Shown one piece after another: positions 14,215 to 28,710 of a stretch of DNA of 64,000 nt; the stretch's first letter is position 1; every line of letters starts with the position of its first letter. This DNA comes from Strigops habroptila (taxonomy: Eukaryota; Chordata; Aves; Psittaciformes; Psittacidae): positions 41,538,510 through 41,602,509 of the forward strand of contig NC_044302.2 of the NCBI RefSeq assembly GCF_004027225.2, in the 5' to 3' direction. A program made the translations under genes and the position numbers. The notes beneath the pieces are model-generated. The model was not told where the DNA came from, made no database searches, and worked only from the letters and a program-made list of their open reading frames with translations.

Positions 14215-15385
14215 CATAGAATCATAGAATTCCAGGTTGAAAGGGACCTCAAGGATCAGCTGGTCTTACCTTTCTTGGCAAAGCATGACCTAGACTAGGT
14301 AGCCCATTACCGTATTCAGACAAATCTTAAAAGCATCCATCGTTGGTGAGTCCACCACTTCCCCGGGGAGACTATTCCAATGGCTGATTGCTCTCATCGT
14401 GAAAAATTTCCCTCTTGTGTCCAGTCAGGATCTCCCCAGCAGTAACATGTGCCCATTACCCCATGTCTTTTCCATGTGACTCCTTCTAAAAAAGGAGACT
14501 CCATCTTCTCTGTAATCAGTCTTTAAACACTGGAACATGGTGATAAGGTCTTCCCTGAGCCTTCCTTTCTCCAATCTGAACAAACCCAGTTCTATCAATC
14601 AGCCTTTACTCATATGGCTTCCCAGCCCTTGGATCATCTTTGTGGCCCTTCTCTGGACCCTCTCCAGCCTGTCCACATCTCTTCTTGTATAGCAGGGACC
14701 AAACCTGAACACAGTATTTCAGATGTGGCCTGACAAGTGCTGAGTAGAGTGGGACAATGACATCTGTGTCTCTCCTGGTGATGCACTTGTGGATGTAACC
14801 CAGCATCCCGATGTCTTTCTTTGCCACACCTGCACACTGATCACTCATACTGGGCTTGTCCACCAGCATCCCCAGGTCCCTTTCCACAGAGCTGCTTCCC
14901 AGCAAGGCAGATCACAGCCTGTGCTGCAATCCTGGGTTGTGTTTCCCCAGGTGCAGGACGTTATACTTGTCCCTGATGAACTTCATAAGGTTCTTGTTAG
15001 CCCACTTTTCCAGCCTATCCAGGTCTTCCTGCAGAGTGGCTCTCCTTTCTGAAGTGTCAACTTCCCACTCAGTTTGGTATGGTTGGCAAATTTGGTCAGG
15101 GTACACTCAATCCCATCTTCCAGATCATTTATGAAGACAGTGAACAACATTGGGCCCAATATCGATCCCTGGGGGACCCCCCCCTGGTGACAGGTCACCA
15201 GCTGGAAAAGGAGCTGTTTACCACCACCCTCTGGGTGCAGCCGGTCAGTCACTTCCCCACTCACTGCACAGACTACTCATCAAGACCATAACACATCGGT
15301 TTCTTTAGGAGAAACTGGGAAACCTTACCAAAAGCCAGAGAGAAATCCAGGTAGACAAGATCCACCACTCACCCCAAATCAGCTC
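14215..15385 (-). mobile_element. CR1 non-LTR retrotransposon, 5'-truncated, inactive
   Basis: The left edge has the CR1 3' terminal repeat (CATAGAATCATAGAATTCC), followed by the usual CR1 3' region and then fragments of reverse transcriptase read on the minus strand. Visible landmarks are YLDFSLAF near 15340, GVPQGSILGPMLF near 15150-15190, FINDLEDG, and downstream LDRLEKWANKNLMKF and SALVRPHLKYCVQVW. The catalytic FADD box is degraded to FANH near 15083, and the frame is broken several times (near 14905 and 14985), so no active polymerase is encoded. About 1.2 kb of the 3' end is kept, the normal outcome of incomplete target-primed reverse transcription. It lies in intergenic DNA in the same orientation as the neighbouring genes. 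Confidence 0.92.
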
Positions 15386-18300
15386 AGCAGGTTATTTTAT
15401 TGCATTTTTTATATATGTGTTTTTATTCTATTGTTTCTTTGCTTACTCTTCAAGACCCTCTCAAAACTCAGATGGCACACTGAAGGTTCAATCCTTAGCT
15501 TTACTTTTGCCAGCTGTAGAGAGAAGTTCATAGGTGTTAGTTAGCGCACCTACTCAGGCAAATCTTACTATGTAGCCGTGATAGAATATGTGTATACCTT
15601 TAGCAGCAAACAGGAAACATTAATTTTGGTGGAAAATATGAAAATGGCACCTTGAGTTAACATGAAGTCAAACATTTCAAAAGTATTGGACTGTACAATT
15701 TCAAAATTATTTTCATGTTGAAGTGTGTTTTAAATCATTCACATTTTCATTTTACATGGTAATTTTCTTTGCTTTATCTTTTTAAATATCAGTTATGAAA
15801 CAGTGAACAATGAAATGCCTGACTATAATTTCCTAACTTCTGTAATTAATTTACTGAGTAAAATTTAATACACTTATTACCAAAATACCTAGAGTAATTC
15901 TAACAACAAAATTAATTAAAACCAGATATATGATAAAAGAAAACAAAAATATATACAATAAAAATAAGGAATAAAACCATCTCTACAAAACTCTGAATTT
16001 AAAGTGAAACATTTAAAGATCAGCCAAACACTTCAACTAAAGAGAAATGAAAAATTTGTAGAAATGCAGGAATTTTTCACTAATTGGATTCATTGCTGCA
16101 GCCAGCTCTGTGCTTTTTGGAGATGTGGTATATACAGCAAGAATGTCACCACGTGACTTTTGGTACATTAGCAAATCTTCAGCTCTGTAGTACCAAGGAG
16201 GGTACAATTTCATCTTACATGTCTTTAGTGGCAACATTGGTTTTATAGGTTCCTCCTTCAGCCTTGACTATCTATTCCCGCCCTGTGCAGCTGTTCACCC
16301 GCTCCCATGCTGAGCCAATGTTATGGTCTGTGAGAGCAATGAGAAAGAATATGAAGCCACTCCATCCCTTTAAAGAGGAAATGAAGAGAGAGGAAGAAGG
16401 GGAGCAATGATGAAGTGGCATGGCATGGCACTTTTCCCACCTAAAATATAGACATCTGAGAGCTGACAAGCCAGAGCAAACCCCAGGTTAGCTTAACAAG
16501 ACCGGATATTTATCAAGAATATTAGTATGAAGCCAAATTAATGCAAGTGGTATGACTTTGCCTCCTAAACTTTGTGTTTATGCTCTGTTAAATTAACGAA
16601 CAAATGACTTGCATGGGGGTTACACCCACTTGTCCCACGCAGCATTGGCTGAAGAAGACACTTGTCAGTTATAATAACATTAAAACAAAGAAAACATTCT
16701 CAAAGGAGCAGACGGGAATGGAACCAAATCACCTTTTTCTCAGCCACATCAAGATTGCTTTTTCTCTTGAGCCCAGACAAGTCAAGGAAAAATATCGTCC
16801 TTCACCTTTGAGGTCTTTGGCTGAGAAACACTGTAGGAATCCCACATAAATTATCATTGATTCTAAACTTATTGTATGCTGTTATAGAGCCTACAATGTT
16901 AAAGAGCTTTACATAGTCCTAGGATTTCTGAGGCAAAGGTAATAAGCTCAAAAGAGCATTTTGCAGAGTATTTCTCAATTGAAGAAACATAGTGTAATTG
17001 ATGGCTGTTTATTTCTCAGTTGAAGTCATTGTAAGATAAAAGACTTTATCCCAATGCAGATATAGAAGAGAATGGAAAATGTAAACCATCTGCCTGTGAA
17101 AAAATGTAAAGGATTTATGGAATGGTTTGGAGGACTTCTGCACAATGTATAGGCCATAGCAAGATCTTGCTTCTGATCAAGAGACAGGATATGCTGAAAC
17201 AGCCACAGACTCTGTCAGCTCATGGTAAAAAAACCCACAGCAGTCGGTGGAGACACAATTCTGACTTTAGCATGTGTTAGGAGACACTTGGTCCCAGGCC
17301 TATTCACTTCAGCATTTTACCACCTTTGCATTTATCATCTTAGGCTGTTTAACAGAGAGAGCTTTACTCTAGACTTAGAGATATTTAAATAAGCCAGCTA
17401 CATGCCCAAACTTCTCAGAAAGATTATACAGCATATATTGTCTGTATATGCCATAGGAGCATCAGAAGAAAGCTCACCATTTGGCTTTTTACCTATTAAC
17501 TTGGTGTTGCTTAAAATGGAAGTCATAGAACAGATGTGAAGATTCAGAAGAACACCTAAAAATTGCTCCAGTAAAATGAGTGATGTAATCATCAGATTCA
17601 TTCAGTTGTAATACCAGGAAAGACAAGAGGTCCCACTGGGTTCAGTGATACTACAGTTAATTAATCTGGGTTTCACAGGTGAGAGTAAGACTCTGGTCTC
17701 AGGCAGCAGGAGGTTTTGCAGACGGGAAATCATGGGAATAGAAAGTCTTAGGGAGAAAGCTTAGCCCAAGATTTATATTCTGTTATTGTTATTCAGTAAC
17801 CAATGAAGCCAAACCCCCCAAAACATAGCTAAGCTACGCAGTTATAGGGCACACTGTATTTCACAGGGGAGCAATTCTTTTCTATGCTCCAGGATCATGG
17901 AAAAGCAGAGATACTCTTCAAGGGCATATCAGCATGCTCCGGGTCCTATAAAAAACTGAGGAGCAGCACAAGGTGGTTGTACTGAATTACTCTTTCGCAC
18001 TTTCTATACTGCACCTGTCTTTGCATCTCCTGTGAGGAGCCCATTTTCCTTTCCACTTCTTGCAGCTTATCTGCCTTACCCTTGCACTTTTTAGTGGACT
18101 GCTAATGCTGAATCCTCTCAAGACTGGAGAAGAGAGGCAGAAGACACTCCCGCACAACCAGGCAGCAGAGATACTGAGACTGATGAGCCATCTGGCAACC
18201 CATCATGCACACATTACATGGAGGAGACTGTATAAAGGAAGAATGACATGTGTTATGGTAAAATCTGTCCAATTCTAAAGAGCATCTTACGATGCAGAGA

Positions 18301-18590
18301 GACTAAGCAGCTGCCCCTCTCCAGGAAGGTAAGTCAAGGTAATAATGAGTAGAGGCAACAACTACTGAAGGCTACTAAAATGGCACAATGGACGTGGATG
18401 ATCCATCTGTTTGCAAAACACAAAATATTTGGTACAAAAGGAAAGAGAAGGACAGAAAATAGGGGGTTGAGCATCAGAAAAAAACGTAATTTTGCACCTG
18501 CATGGAGTCATCAATTTTGCTGTAGTCTTATTCAGAGAGTGAGTTGAGTATCTTACTCGAAGTGGATAAATACTTAGTTCTTTTCACAAT

Positions 18591-18633
18591 AAATAGATAA
18601 ATGATAGACATATAGATAGATAGAGATAGATAT
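18591..18633. repeat. Imperfect GATA microsatellite
   Basis: A run of ATAG/GATA units interrupted by ACAT and AG variants. It is probably length-polymorphic, with no sign of function. Confidence 0.8.
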
Positions 18634-21600
18634 TTAACTCTCCATAATTTTGAACACCTTTAACTGTGATGGTGAAGGGCTGTCTGTAAAGTACCTTTGT
18701 CATAAACAAGTGGCTGAATCAGAAAGACATTTTATCTGTAATTGCTGTAACAGCAATTATAAAAAGTTATTTTGTGAGCTGTAAGATAGCTATTTCAAGT
18801 TAGCTATTTTTATGTTTCCATTACATGGTATTTACTTGTACTGAATAGCTTATACTTTTGGATCCAGTTAAAATAGGCACTTTTTTAAACATACAGTCTT
18901 GTTTCTTGAATATAATTGCCCTAGCCACATGAAGAAAGCTCTCCCAAGATGAAAAGACCTCTTGAGAGCAGTCAAATTACATCACTTACAGTAATGTGGA
19001 TTATATAAAACATAGGAGTTAAATTTTAAGTTCTAGCAAGAAAGAGTAGAAAGGATTTCAGATAAACCATTTTCGTATATGCATATGCATAGTGACAGCA
19101 AAAAATACAGAGAAAGGGGGAGGAATAAATGCATACAGGAAAAATCAGGATTAGCATTCATGTAAGGGCTAAAGCACTCTTCTTTTTACCCCTGTGGGTG
19201 AAGATCCCATGATAATTACATACACCACGTGGTCATGACATCACAACTCCCATAAACACAATCTCTTAGGATTGTTTTTTAAATGACTGCATATACCAAT
19301 GTTGATTTATTAGAATACAGTTGGCATGGCTGGGTGATGGAAAACACATAAAACTTTCCAAACCCTAAATAAATTTATCCAATCCTTAATAGTAACTCAT
19401 CTAGGAAGTGAGAGATGGTTTTGGTTACTCTATTAAAGGGGGCAAAAAGTTCAAGAAAAGGATCCGTAAAGCTTGAATTTTGTTCTTTATACATCATGTA
19501 ATTAAGACTGAGAAACAGTCTTATTTAGGACTCAGCAGGCTCTGAGTCCATTCACTATTTTACAAAAGAATCCTCCAGCTCAATGGCATTCTGCTGGCTT
19601 TTAACCTAAGCTTCATTACCCAGCTCTAGTAATTTTTTAAATTTATCTATACTGCAGTCATGCCATCCAAATGTCTCAATTAGCTTATGCTATGCCTATC
19701 AATGGTAAATGGCAGATATTCTTATTAGCATTACAGCATACCTATCCAAGGAAGAAAGCTTTTTCAGTCTCTTCTTCTCACTTTTGAACCTGTCGATCCA
19801 TTTCAGCCTGTGTGGCAGAACTAGACACCTCAAAGATATTTAATTACCCAGATTTTATATATATACAGAGAGAGAAAATAAAATCTGGCATTTGTACTGA
19901 GGGCAAAACTGGGGAAACAGCTATTCCCCATTCGCTATGGCATAGGGCGGTGGGCCCTTCATGCCGTGTGCATTGGCTGACCCCTCAGCACATTGTACTG
20001 CCTAGCTCATTAGCTCATTCCGAACTCTAGCTTGTGTTTCTCCCCTCACCTTAGAAACACAGGGGAAAAAAAAAAAAAAAAGAGCATAGAGGCAAATGCT
20101 GAGCTGGAAACATTGCCAGCACAGGAAGATCTCAAGTTACAGAGATGCAGATCTCGTGAGATACTGGAAGGGAAACCAGCTTATTGCAGGGAGAGGTGTT
20201 GGGTGACAGAGTGTACAGATCTGCAGATCTGGAGGAAATCAGGCTTCATTAGTTCTGGGGCTCATGGAATAACTTGTCCTCCCTTATCGTGTTTCAGCAA
20301 GTATGTGGAGCATAACTATTCTAATAGCATCTTCTGAACTGGGTGAATATTTAGGGGCTACATTCTAATATAGGTTCTATTTTTCTAGTTGTTATGCGTT
20401 AGATGAAGGTGTTCTGGGATACTGCTGCTCAAAAGTAATGCTTGGCTAAAGATGTCCAGATAAGAATGGGTAATCGTTCCAGTTACAGGACATAACACAT
20501 GTGCCCAGCAGGGAGGAAAAGAGGAGACAAATTGCATTTAAAATTCCAGATAAGGAAGGTTTCAGCTGGAAAAGTGTCTCTGTTGCAACATGTAACTGCC
20601 TCTCCACACTTAAAAAAACCCCAGACAGATAGTTTCTCCCTTTTGTAGTCATTCATTTACTTTTATTTAACAGGAAATCTGAGACTATCATGCAGCTGTC
20701 TGCATTCCCCTTGCAGCTGGAATAAATTGGTTTACATTTATTCAGATTAATTTAGGACTAGAAACATCAGTACATCTTTACCCTTCTCAAAATCCGTGTA
20801 CTCATTTGACACTCCAACCAACCTATGTTTTGTTTGCCTTCATGACTGCTAATCAGCCTGGCAATGGACCAAATCTGAAGACAAGATGCTTCGGTCCTTA
20901 GTGAACTTGAAAAGGTCCCAGATCACTGGCAGCTTCAGGGTACGCAGCACCTTCCAGAATCACCTGTTTTGGTGCTGTGGATGTTGGCATCTTGTCATTG
21001 AGTGGTTAAAAAGAGTATGCTTGACCACATGATATGCTCAGGAAGACACATTCACCCAGACATTGGTTGCTCGGCTTTACTTAACACTTAAGTCTTGTTT
21101 CTTTCCTCAGCACCTGTATTGATTATTTTCGCATGCATTACCCTGCTTTGGTGGCTAGACTCTCAGAAGCCCAGCTCTCCAATGGAGAAGAAGATCATCT
21201 GTGAAATCCAGGCAGCAGGAAGGCACTCCAATCCTTTTTTCTTGTTTTAAATCTTGTTTGACATTTTGTTTTTTCTGAACTTTGGAAGCTAATTTGCATA
21301 AGTGGGTAGATGGGGACCTGCAATTCCTTGTATTAAGACAGAGCCTCTTATTAGTGCATTTGTCTAAAGCGAGGCAGATTACAGGCAGGGATTTTTTTTT
21401 CTGTGTGAAAAGAGAACTTTAATTTAGACTGCTCTGTGGAGTTTTTTACCGTTTGGAAACAGAAACTGCTACCTAGAAAAAAAGAACACCAAAAGCAGAG
21501 GCTCAAAGTTTCTTTATGAACCCAGGCTTATGGTAATAGTCGTTAGGTGTTCAAATACTTTTCAAACATGGCTTTATGGACCTTCTTGTCTTTGCACACA

Positions 21601-24600
21601 GAGCCGTATTTTGAACCACTTGGGAATGTTATGATTTGTGGTTTGATATGGCCTGTGGTTTCAAAATGATGCTGAGCTTGTCATTGAGGTTACCCTGGAG
21701 AGACAGACAGATTTGTTTAGACCATTCTTTGCCAGTCTTTGCTAGTCTTTGCACTCTTTAGAGGAGTTTGTGCAAACTGTAACATCTGAGAGGCTTCCAG
21801 TATTACAGAGGTCCCAAAAGAATACAAGAGTACAAAAATGCATTGAGCAACACTGGCAAATTTGATCATGGAGTTCAGCCACCCATCCTACTTTCAAGAC
21901 CCTTTATGAAACTTGTATAATGCCTTAGTCCAGTTAAATAAATACTTAGTTAAATAAAGCTGCTCTAGCTTCATAGCAAGATCTACCTTTCAGTTTCATT
22001 GCTCCTGTCAGTCCTATGCACTGAGGTGTAAGGGTGGGAAGGAAGCTGGTTCAATTAGTATTGCTCCACCTCAGAAACATAGATTACAAGTTTATTTGTT
22101 TCCTTCCCAGTGTGCAGCTGTACAGATTGATGGCTCCCACTGATTCTGTCTGGAGTCCTGAACAGTTGGCACTGCTGAAAAGTTCAGCTCCATATTTTGT
22201 TAAAACTAGCATGATAGTTTTGAAACCCACATTCTCTATGGTCACAGCTCTGGATTTCCGCTTCCTGGTACCAAAGACTAAGAAGAAAAATCTGCACATG
22301 GTATTAATTGGCAAAATCAATAAAGAGTCTGGCTGGTGACCTCTCCCTACAACCTTCATAACCTAAATTAAGTTGGAGGGATATGATGAATGATGTAAAG
22401 ATATAATGTTTTATATAAAGAAATAATGGTAACCATAAACACAGGCACTTTTCTCCCTGTATAACATTAACTGCAACCTGAAATTAAGACTCTTCTCTAT
22501 ATTTTGGAAATATTAGATTTTTGCTATTGCATGATACAGAAAATAATAATGCTTTACTTCTATTAGTTTGAGATGTTACATACTGAAACAATAATCTTTT
22601 ATAATGGTTTTATCAGAAGATAGATGAATGTGTTGGATGTTGTATGTTTTCAAATCGAGAAAAAAACAGAGCAAATTAAGTGAAGGTCAAATTTCTTGTG
22701 GTTGAACCCATGAAGTAAATACAGAACATATTTTGTTTGTTTGTATCTTGGGGGAACAAACTGTTTTTATGGTGGAGTAGTTGTATTACACTAAAGCAAG
22801 CAATGTAAGGTATTGCGTTTCAAAATCACATATTCGTAAAGTAGGGAATGTACTGACATCCAATATAATCAGTCTCAATCACAAAAACTGGAAACAATTC
22901 TGAAAACTGAAAACTTGAAAAAACTTGCCTTTGTTTTCTACATGATGGCATACAAAGGAGGAAGAAAAACTCCACTGAATGCTGGTGTAAACCTAGCTAG
23001 GCTCTAATAGTGAACACCTGTTTATCATAAATGACTTTCTTACATTAGTCTAATTCAGACCGGACGTTCAAAATGGCTACAGTTGAAACATTCTGCCTTG
23101 CTAAACCCCACTAACCTCTTCATCATCCATGTCTCCATGATGCAGTATTTTACCTTAATTCCCATACTTGTGTTTCACTAGGAAAATGTATGATAAAAGT
23201 AAACATTGTACAGCATCTTTATTGAAGATGACCTTGCAGGTATTTTGCAAGTTTTACTAGTAAAATTTAAAAAGACAGTATCTTAAGACAATAACAATTG
23301 AAAAATGGTTAGGAGGAGTGTCTGGAAACCTGTCAAACTTTGAAAACTGTTCCTGTTCTATCCAAGGAGAAAACCAAGATCCTTCGAGATTTACTGCAAA
23401 GAAACAGAGAATGAGAAGCTCAGAGTAGAGAATAACATTTTGTTATTGGAACTACTATTTAACTGCAGGGCATTGGCAGTTCATGCACAGGTGCTCCTTC
23501 GGGAGCTCCTTTGGATTTAAGCAAAAATTGCACGTAGCAAACACCCTCAGCAAAAATTCTGATCAGCTCTGACTCACTCATTAACAGCTGTGGTTGAAAC
23601 TAATCAACATCTTCCAGATCCCTGATTTTGCAAAATTCCTAACCTGCCGAATTGGTGCCGCTCTCCCAAGATAAACAAGCTGCTCTGTTCTATGAGTGGT
23701 CGCATTTGGGAATTACTATGTGGTAGGGAATTATGACATTTCTAAATAAACAATGATGTTGACCATTAAAATTATAGCCTCTGTTTGTGATCCACTGAAA
23801 CACAAGATGGATCTCAATATTCCTAAAGGAGGAGTAAGTTAAGCTCATTAGTTTTAGGGAAACAAATAAACAGTGTGTTTCTAATTATATCCGTGAGTCA
23901 CACTGACTAATATAATTGCACAGTAGAGTGCAAATTTAATAGGATACTTTTGTGTGCCTGAAGTCTGTCAACCTTTACAAAGAATAATGTTCTTGTCACT
24001 TTTCCCTTCCCCAAGCACAGCCAATCACTAAGCAGCATTAGTCCATCATCACAGCCAGGACAGTTTAGATCACAATCCTTAATCTCTTCTATACGGGGAC
24101 ATTTATACTGTCACTACACAAGTGCTACACAAAGAAGTAACACATTCCTCTTTGCTGGTTGTGCCAGGTAGTTTAAACACTGTGTGTTGGTGGAGCTTAA
24201 GAAGTGTACTAGTACATAAGTAGATCTGTAAACATCTCAGTCACACCGACTCAGGCTAAGAATATTTAAAAATCTCAAGGCTATCCTCATAATAACAGGG
24301 GCAGAAAAGAGAACATATTTAAATAAAACCCAAATTTCAAATCAGGGGTTCAAGTACAATGTCTTCACAACCTCTTATGGATCAACATTTTGCAGGCTAT
24401 TACTTCTTCATTAGGGGGGTATGATTTTTCAGATTAGAAGTGCCCTTTAGGCAGCTACAACTCTAACTTCCTTAGAAGTTGCTTAACTTTTGTAAAATTG
24501 TGTTCACTAAGAAAACACATGAAAGAGAACAGTTTACCTAACTTGGAAGTTTTGTGTGGGGATGTGTTGCAGGTGGGACGTTGCTTTAAAATGCAGAGAC

Positions 24601-24800
24601 ACCGTGATAAATTAAGTGTAATTATGCCAGTTGTGATTATACCTCAATCACCACGAAATGGTAGATCATGTGTACACGGCACAGTCATCTTGGCAAAACT
24701 GCCATGTAAGTATAGCTATGGTTTATTTAGCTTGGACAAAGCACCTTTTCAAGTTTAAAAAAAGAGTTTAGAGAAGTAGTAGGAAAAAAAAATTATTGTA

Positions 24801-24832
24801 CTCTGTCTATCTATCTGTCTGTCTGTTCTATC
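24801..24832. repeat. TCTG/TCTA compound microsatellite
   Basis: Alternating CTAT and CTGT tetranucleotides directly followed by a pyrimidine-rich stretch. A typical compound tetranucleotide repeat in intergenic DNA. Confidence 0.8.
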
Positions 24833-27800
24833 CTCCCTCCTGCCCTGATTCCTGCACATTAGCTTAAAATTTCATATGTTAACAAATTTCTAGTAGATCT
24901 CTGATCCTGTTTGCCTCTGTAAGCATCAGCAATAACCCCTAGATCCCCTCCTTGATTCACATGCTTCTCTCTACTAGTTCCTTCACCCAAACAGTTCCAC
25001 AACCGGAAAGGCACATGCAGTACTATTTAATTGTAAATTAGTACTAAAACAATATACTAATAAAAACAACACAACTGGTATCTATTCTCTCCAAGACCAA
25101 GAAGCTTTATAGCTCTCATTTGGACCTGTATGCTTTGGCAAATATGCTAGCGTAAGTCACGCAAGTTCTCTAGCATGAATAAAATTGATTTTATTCTGGA
25201 GCTATTACTGTGTTCACAAAATAGAGTAAATGCGGGTTTGGTATTGAGATTTCATTTATGGTGGAAAAGCCTGTCCACCTGGAGAAGACATTTCAGAGCA
25301 GTCTGAAATGAAAATTTCCACCAGTGGCTTGATAGGATCGATAGTGTTTATCCAGTCAAACAGCCCTTCAGCAAAGTCACAGCCCTTCTTGATTTTCCCA
25401 TCTAGCGGTCCTCCAGCAAACTTCACCCTGTGCAGCAGAGCCTCCCAGTAGCATCTTGATTCCCACTCTCCCATCCTACATTTGTGAGTCATGTTTTTGG
25501 TTTTTCTCCAGAAATTTCCTCATATGCCCTCCGCGTGCCTGTCCTCCTTCCCATGACTTTTTCCTCCACATCTCTCTCAAACTGTTATTCCCAAATGATC
25601 CTCAACTCATTCTCTCCTTCCCAAGAAACTCCTTTTTTTTAGTTTCTACTCCAATACCAAATTTTTCTATTTCTTTCCTTTGAATCCATTAAATTAATGG
25701 ATGTTGTCAAAAACAGACTGATTCCAAGCAAGGGAAGATAAGCAAAGGAAGATAAATGGCTTCTCATGCAGAAAAATGGGAGTTACAATTGCTTCTCCAG
25801 CTAAACAGGAGGTCTGCAGCTCCCCATGTGTGCTGTGAGCCAGTGGATTAGTGGATCTGCCTAAATACAAAGCTGTGAACCTTAACTGTCCATCACACCA
25901 CCTATAAGCCACTGCTCCATTTGAACTGCCTCCCCAAAATTCTCACTGTGAAAACTCTGAAGGAGGGTATAGATTTTTTTTTTTATATATCTTTTGAAAC
26001 CCAGAAACTCTAGGGAGAGGAAAAGAGAACAATTTTCTTACAGCAAATGAAACATATGGTGTAATAATTAACTTGGAGACAACATAAAATCATATTATAA
26101 TATAATTGCACTGGCCCTGTGCTGAAACTCTGTCGGCTAAACAGGTCTTTGTTTGGTCATTAGTCACCGAAAACTCCCAAACCTTTGGCACAATGTTCAA
26201 ATGTAATAAAAAGACTAAATAAGTGAAAAGGCACTTGAAACATCTTCTAGCGATGGACTGTCTCTTTCCTTTACTGTTCTCCTTAACCTGAAACATCCCA
26301 CATTCAGCCACCCCTCTGCAGTATGGACACAGGTCTGCTTTTGCCATCTGCTGCGGGGAGGGTCTGCAGCCTGAAGCCACAGCAGCACATCCTCAGCCCT
26401 TGTAGGGCTCTCAGCATCACAGGGCTGCGCAAAGTCCCTGTCCCGACTGGAAAGATAGGGGAAGGCACGGCAATCACATGACTGAACAAGAAGCAGATGC
26501 ACACATGCTGTGCATTGCAGTGCTCATTTCCTCAGCTCATCTAATGATTGCAGGCTTGGTGCTAATGGTGCCATCTCCAGCTGACAGAGATACAATCTGC
26601 AGGAGCAGCCTGGGAGGAAATGTGTGTCTTTACACACTTTGAAACTCGCTTACAACCTTTCTTATCTCCACTAGTGATTCCAGCCTTCCCAAATGGTGTG
26701 ATCCTCCCAACATACTTGAACTGCTATTTGGAATTTCATTGCTAAAAATTTATGAGGAAGGCCAGTGGGAACATTGAGAGACATTTGAAATTCCACAGGC
26801 ATGTCCTCCTAAGAGCAGTTTTACTGCTAAAGCACACATCAAACAGCATGAGGACATTATTAACCATTACAGTGAAACTCGGAGAGGAACACCTAACTGC
26901 TGAATTACTAAATACATCTCTAAAGTATGAAAGAAGCTATTATTGTCACTCTTGATTCTGATCAAGAGACTTTGTGTTGCTTATATGCATTTATATTTCA
27001 GTTCTTAGAAATCAAATAACATCTGAAAACTTTAAAAACTGTACACCAAGAAAACTGTCTGACTTTGGAATACTGTTTCATCCTTTTGATGGGCAGGAGA
27101 GAAACTTTCTTAAAAGGAAATATCTCTTGAGAATCTCAGACTCTTGGCACTGAAATTAACATATACACAGACGGAATCCAACCCTCTACTTTTAGCCTGT
27201 CATTTACTCAGTAAGTAGTACTGCTAGGAGGGGGCTAAGGGAAAGGGGATGTGAGGGAACTCATCAACAGACCTTGAATATGCACCCCACAGCAGCCCTA
27301 TACCTGTTATGTGTTAGAAAGCACACAAACATGGTATAAGCAATTTCTTATGTTTGCAAACATTTTTAATACTGTGTAGCACTTCCTAAAAAACAGCAAG
27401 TTTTCTCTTTTCTCATATTCAGATCTGTTCGCTTCCTTCTTGCGTCTTTCTCTGTTACTGCTTCCTCATCACTTACACCAGCTTTAGATAGAAGTTTGCC
27501 AGAAATGTAAAATTAGACCAATCAGCAACTGTCAGAAAAAACACACATATTTTAGAAGCAGTTTAAAACTTGCTGCCTTTGTCTTTACCTCAAAAATATC
27601 TGATTTTGCAAAGGCTTATCCATTTTCCTATAGTTAAACTAATAAATTATTTGATGGCTCTTTTACACTTTTTTCCCTAGATTATAAAATAACCTGCTTA
27701 GCTCCTTCTTCTTTTACAACCTTCCTTATCCTTTGTTTTCATTCTGACTCTTCTTTTGGGCAGCATTTTTTTTAAGCTGCTCTGTAAACTACCAAGCCCT

Positions 27801-27934
27801 CTTCTGAACAGCAGAACTTCATCATACATGCTTATAAAAGAATGAATTTAAAATGATGACTTCATGCATGAAGCAAAGCCTTACTGAGTTACTACCCTAC
27901 CACTTTTTTCCCCTGCATCCTACTACCTATTTTC

Positions 27935-28162
27935 TTGGCTTTGGTTGGGATATAGTTAATTTTCTTCACAGTAGCTCCTATGGTGCTGTGTTTTGGATTT
28001 GTGACCAAAACAGCTAGATAGCACACCCATGTTCCAGCTGTGGCTGAGCAGTGCTTATGCAACTCCAAAGCCTTTTCTCAAGCTGCCTTGTCAGTGAGGA
28101 GGCTGGGGGTGCACAAGAAACTGAGAGGGGACACAGCCAGGACAGCTGCAAATGCTGTCCAC
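27935..28162 (+). mobile_element. Degraded avian endogenous retrovirus LTR (copy 1)
   Basis: The stretch starts TTGGCTTTGGTTGGGATATA and continues with TTAATTTTCTTCACAGTAGC, GGTGCTGTGTTTTGGAT and, further in, GTGCACAAGAAACTGAGAGG and ACAGCCAGGACAGCTG. This order of blocks matches, from memory, a repeat common in non-galliform bird genomes that I take to be an ERV LTR. The second copy at 58850-59017 aligns to the first part of it by eye. No adjoining gag, pol or env can be read, so this is a solo or fragmentary LTR. The family name is not assigned. Confidence 0.6.
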
Positions 28163-28710
28163 AATGTCCACAATGCTTGGATAGGAGTATTTTAGTAAAC
28201 TGCAATCTAACTTAAACTAAAAAGATACTATAGTGGCATTAAACTAAAATTGTCTATAACAGGCTCCTAAGAATTTAAACTTTCAGGGCCAAGGAGGCTC
28301 ATTTAATGGGGCAATACTTTTAAGCTTTTGGAATCTGTTGCACTGATGCCAGGAGGAAGAGGATGAGCCCTATTTCTCACCTTGCTACAGATTTCCTGGG
28401 TGACTCTAAATTGTGAAATGCTCTCGCTGTTCCTACTTGCTCCTGGTTTGTTTTTTTTCCTGAAGATCCTCTCAGCAATAGCACCTCTTGCTGGAGAGTT
28501 GCAGTTCAGGCCTTTTGTGTAGCCTAATACCACCCAGGAGAACTGTAACACCTCATGTGGCTTCCTCGCACAAGCAGTCCCATACTACATACTCAGCATT
28601 TGATAAGAGGCTTTCACATTAACTTTATCCCTCTTTTGCCTGCACCATTACTCCAGCGTGCAGGTCTTTTTAAGGGCTTGTCCCTAACTAATGTTTATCT
28701 GTCCTTATTT

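Larger units (their letters stand above)
15386..27934. other. Intergenic DNA, no gene supported
   Basis: AT-rich unique sequence with microsatellites (18.6 kb and 24.8 kb) and A-runs such as the one near 20066. The longest open frames are about 100 codons, for example 22034-22339 (+) and the opposing 22084-22359 (-), and carry no recognisable motif. A locally GC-richer, non-repetitive patch at about 26.3-26.6 kb could be regulatory, but nothing in it is diagnostic. Confidence 0.6.

Noticed and set aside
22034..22359. Opposing frames of 101 and 91 codons
   Set aside because: They overlap almost fully on opposite strands and neither resembles a known protein. Expected noise in intergenic DNA.
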